8,397 nt of DNA from positions 14,637 through 23,033 of the forward strand of contig DLOI01000106.1 of NCBI GenBank assembly GCA_002477185.1. Direction: 5' to 3'. The DNA comes from Alphaproteobacteria bacterium UBA7488. Its GTDB lineage: Bacteria; Pseudomonadota; Alphaproteobacteria; CAAHEQ01; UBA3637. Made by a program: the position numbers and the translations under genes. The notes beneath the pieces are model-generated. The model was not told the DNA's origin. It saw only the letters and a list, made by a program, of their open reading frames with translations, and did not search any database. Each line of letters opens with the position of its first letter. Positions within the stretch are counted from its first letter, which is position 1. Shown in pieces: positions 7,145 through 8,397 of this stretch.

Positions 7145-8397
7145 TTATTTTTCCTTTAACTTAAAAACAACAACCGACAAAGGCGGCAATACAACTTGCA
7201 ATCTGTACGGTTTGAAATTCCAGCCGGGTTCTAAAGCTTGCAAATCTTGGTAATTTCCAACACCGGAACCGGCATATTTCAAATCGTCCGAATTAAAAAG
7301 TTGTTCATAAACACCCATTTCACTAACGCCGATTTTGTAATCATAACGCGGCACGGGCGTAAAATTGCATGCAATTATTAAATTATCTTTGGGATTGCCC
7401 CCTTTTCGCATAAAAGTCATAGTGGAGCCCGTCACATCCGACCCGTCAATCCATTCAAAACCACGTTCATCGCAATCATAAAGATGTAAGGATTCTTGTT
7501 CACGGTATAACGCATTCAAATCTTTTAAGAGTGTTTGAATCCCTTTATTATTCGGATTAAATAACAAATCCCAATTTAAACTGTCGGCATAATTCCACTC
7601 TTTGTTTTCGGCCAGTTCAGCGCCCATAAACAATAATTTTTTCCCAGGATGTGTAAACATATAGGAATAATAAAGTCTTAAATTGGCGAATTTTTGCCAT
7701 TCATCGCCCGGCATTTTATTAATAAGCGACCCTTTGCCATGTACAACCTCATCATGTGACAAAGGCAATGTGAAATTTTCACTCCAAGCATATAAAAAGC
7801 TGAATGTCAATTCATTATGATGATATTTGCGGTTAATCGGGTCTTCTTGCATATATTTTAATGTATCATGCATCCATCCCATATTCCACTTATACCCAAA
7901 CCCCAAACCACCGATAAATGTTGGACGAGACACCATCGGCCAAGAGGTTGATTCTTCAGCAAAAGTCGTCGCCCCAACCTCTTCGCCGAAAACCAATTCA
8001 TTTAAACGGCGCAAAAAGGCAATCGCTTCCAAATTCTCGCGGCCACCATATTCATTTGGAATCCATTCGCCGTCTTTGCGCGAATAATCTAAATACAACA
8101 TACTGGCAACGGCATCCACGCGCAAAGCGTCAATGTGGTACTCTCGAATCCAAAATAAAGCATTAGACAATAAGAAATTCGCCACTTCCGAACGTGAATA
8201 ATTATAAATTTTCGTACCCCAATCCATATGTTCGCCACGGCGCGGATCTGCGTGTTCATACAGAGCCGTTCCGTCAAAATTTGCTAATCCGAAAGCGTCT
8301 TTCGGAAAATGAGCGGGCACCCAATCCATAATAACGCCGATACCGGCTTGGTGTAATTTATCAATCAAATACCTGAAATCACCTGGCGTACCGTACC
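7145..8397 (-). CDS. glgB: 1,4-alpha-glucan branching enzyme GlgB (GH13), C-terminal part; 5' end lies beyond the window
   Basis: GlgB cuts an alpha-1,4 glucan chain and re-attaches the piece by an alpha-1,6 bond, making the branches of glycogen in the cytoplasm. The visible 416 residues begin in frame at the right edge with YGTPGDF, a well-conserved GlgB stretch, so the gene is only cut by the window and the true start is not visible. Numbering from that first codon, the GH13 motifs appear in order: DWVPAHF (24-30), the nucleophile Asp94 in ALRVDAV, the acid/base Glu147 in FAEEST, and Asp215 in [10 protein letters not shown]. The C-terminal all-beta domain follows and ends normally at a TAA. 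The N-terminal CBM48 module and the start of the barrel must lie outside. The stop codon touches the ATG of the next gene, so the two are almost certainly in one transcript. All catalytic residues visible here are intact. Confidence 0.97.
   Translation of the reverse strand, partial: YGTPGDFRYLIDKLHQAGIGVIMDWVPAHFPKDAFGLANFDGTALYEHADPRRGEHMDWGTKIYNYSRSEVANFLLSNALFWIREYHIDALRVDAVASMLYLDYSRKDGEWIPNEYGGRENLEAIAFLRRLNELVFGEEVGATTFAEESTSWPMVSRPTFIGGLGFGYKWNMGWMHDTLKYMQEDPINRKYHHNELTFSFLYAWSENFTLPLSHDEVVHGKGSLINKMPGDEWQKFANLRLYYSYMFTHPGKKLLFMGAELAENKEWNYADSLNWDLLFNPNNKGIQTLLKDLNALYREQESLHLYDCDERGFEWIDGSDVTGSTMTFMRKGGNPKDNLIIACNFTPVPRYDYKIGVSEMGVYEQLFNSDDLKYAGSGVGNYQDLQALEPGWNFKPYRLQVVLPPLSVVVFKLKEK

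Noticed and set aside
8366..8368. TTG at 8368 as the start of a short GlgB
   Set aside because: The reading frame continues to the window edge with the conserved YGTPGDF stretch, so this is an internal Leu codon of a full-length gene.

Overview
The window is a tightly packed gene array read entirely from the minus strand: eight genes, no gap longer than 54 bases, and several start/stop overlaps. It is AT-rich. The Hfq homologue carries a block (LLRR, then QLVYKH and STIMP) that I associate with alphaproteobacterial Hfq. Together with the Gram-negative-style signal peptide and the glycogen genes, this suggests a low-GC, possibly host- or gut-associated alphaproteobacterium. The lineage is an inference; no rRNA gene is present to settle it.

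Layout in the direction of transcription, from high to low coordinates. First comes the 3' part of glgB (glycogen branching enzyme), cut by the right edge. Two adjacent 266-residue HD-domain proteins follow, which are duplicates of each other. Next are glgX (glycogen debranching enzyme) and malQ (amylomaltase). After these come an acyl-ACP thioesterase-like protein, hfq (RNA chaperone), and the 5' end of an exported alkaline phosphatase, cut by the left edge.

The first five genes make sense together. GlgB puts alpha-1,6 branches on glycogen, GlgX removes short branches, and MalQ rearranges the released malto-oligosaccharides. The HD pair sits inside this set and is probably co-translated with it. 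These proteins look like metal-dependent phosphohydrolases of unknown substrate, and they are the least explained and most interesting part of the window.

The last three genes have no obvious metabolic link to glycogen. Two of them depart from their families at functional sites. The thioesterase lacks two of the residues usually assigned to catalysis. The Hfq has changed several residues of its uridine-binding proximal face and most of its basic rim. Both statements rest on hand alignment to remembered family sequences and should be checked with profiles. No RNA gene, mobile element, CRISPR array, clear promoter or rho-independent terminator was found.
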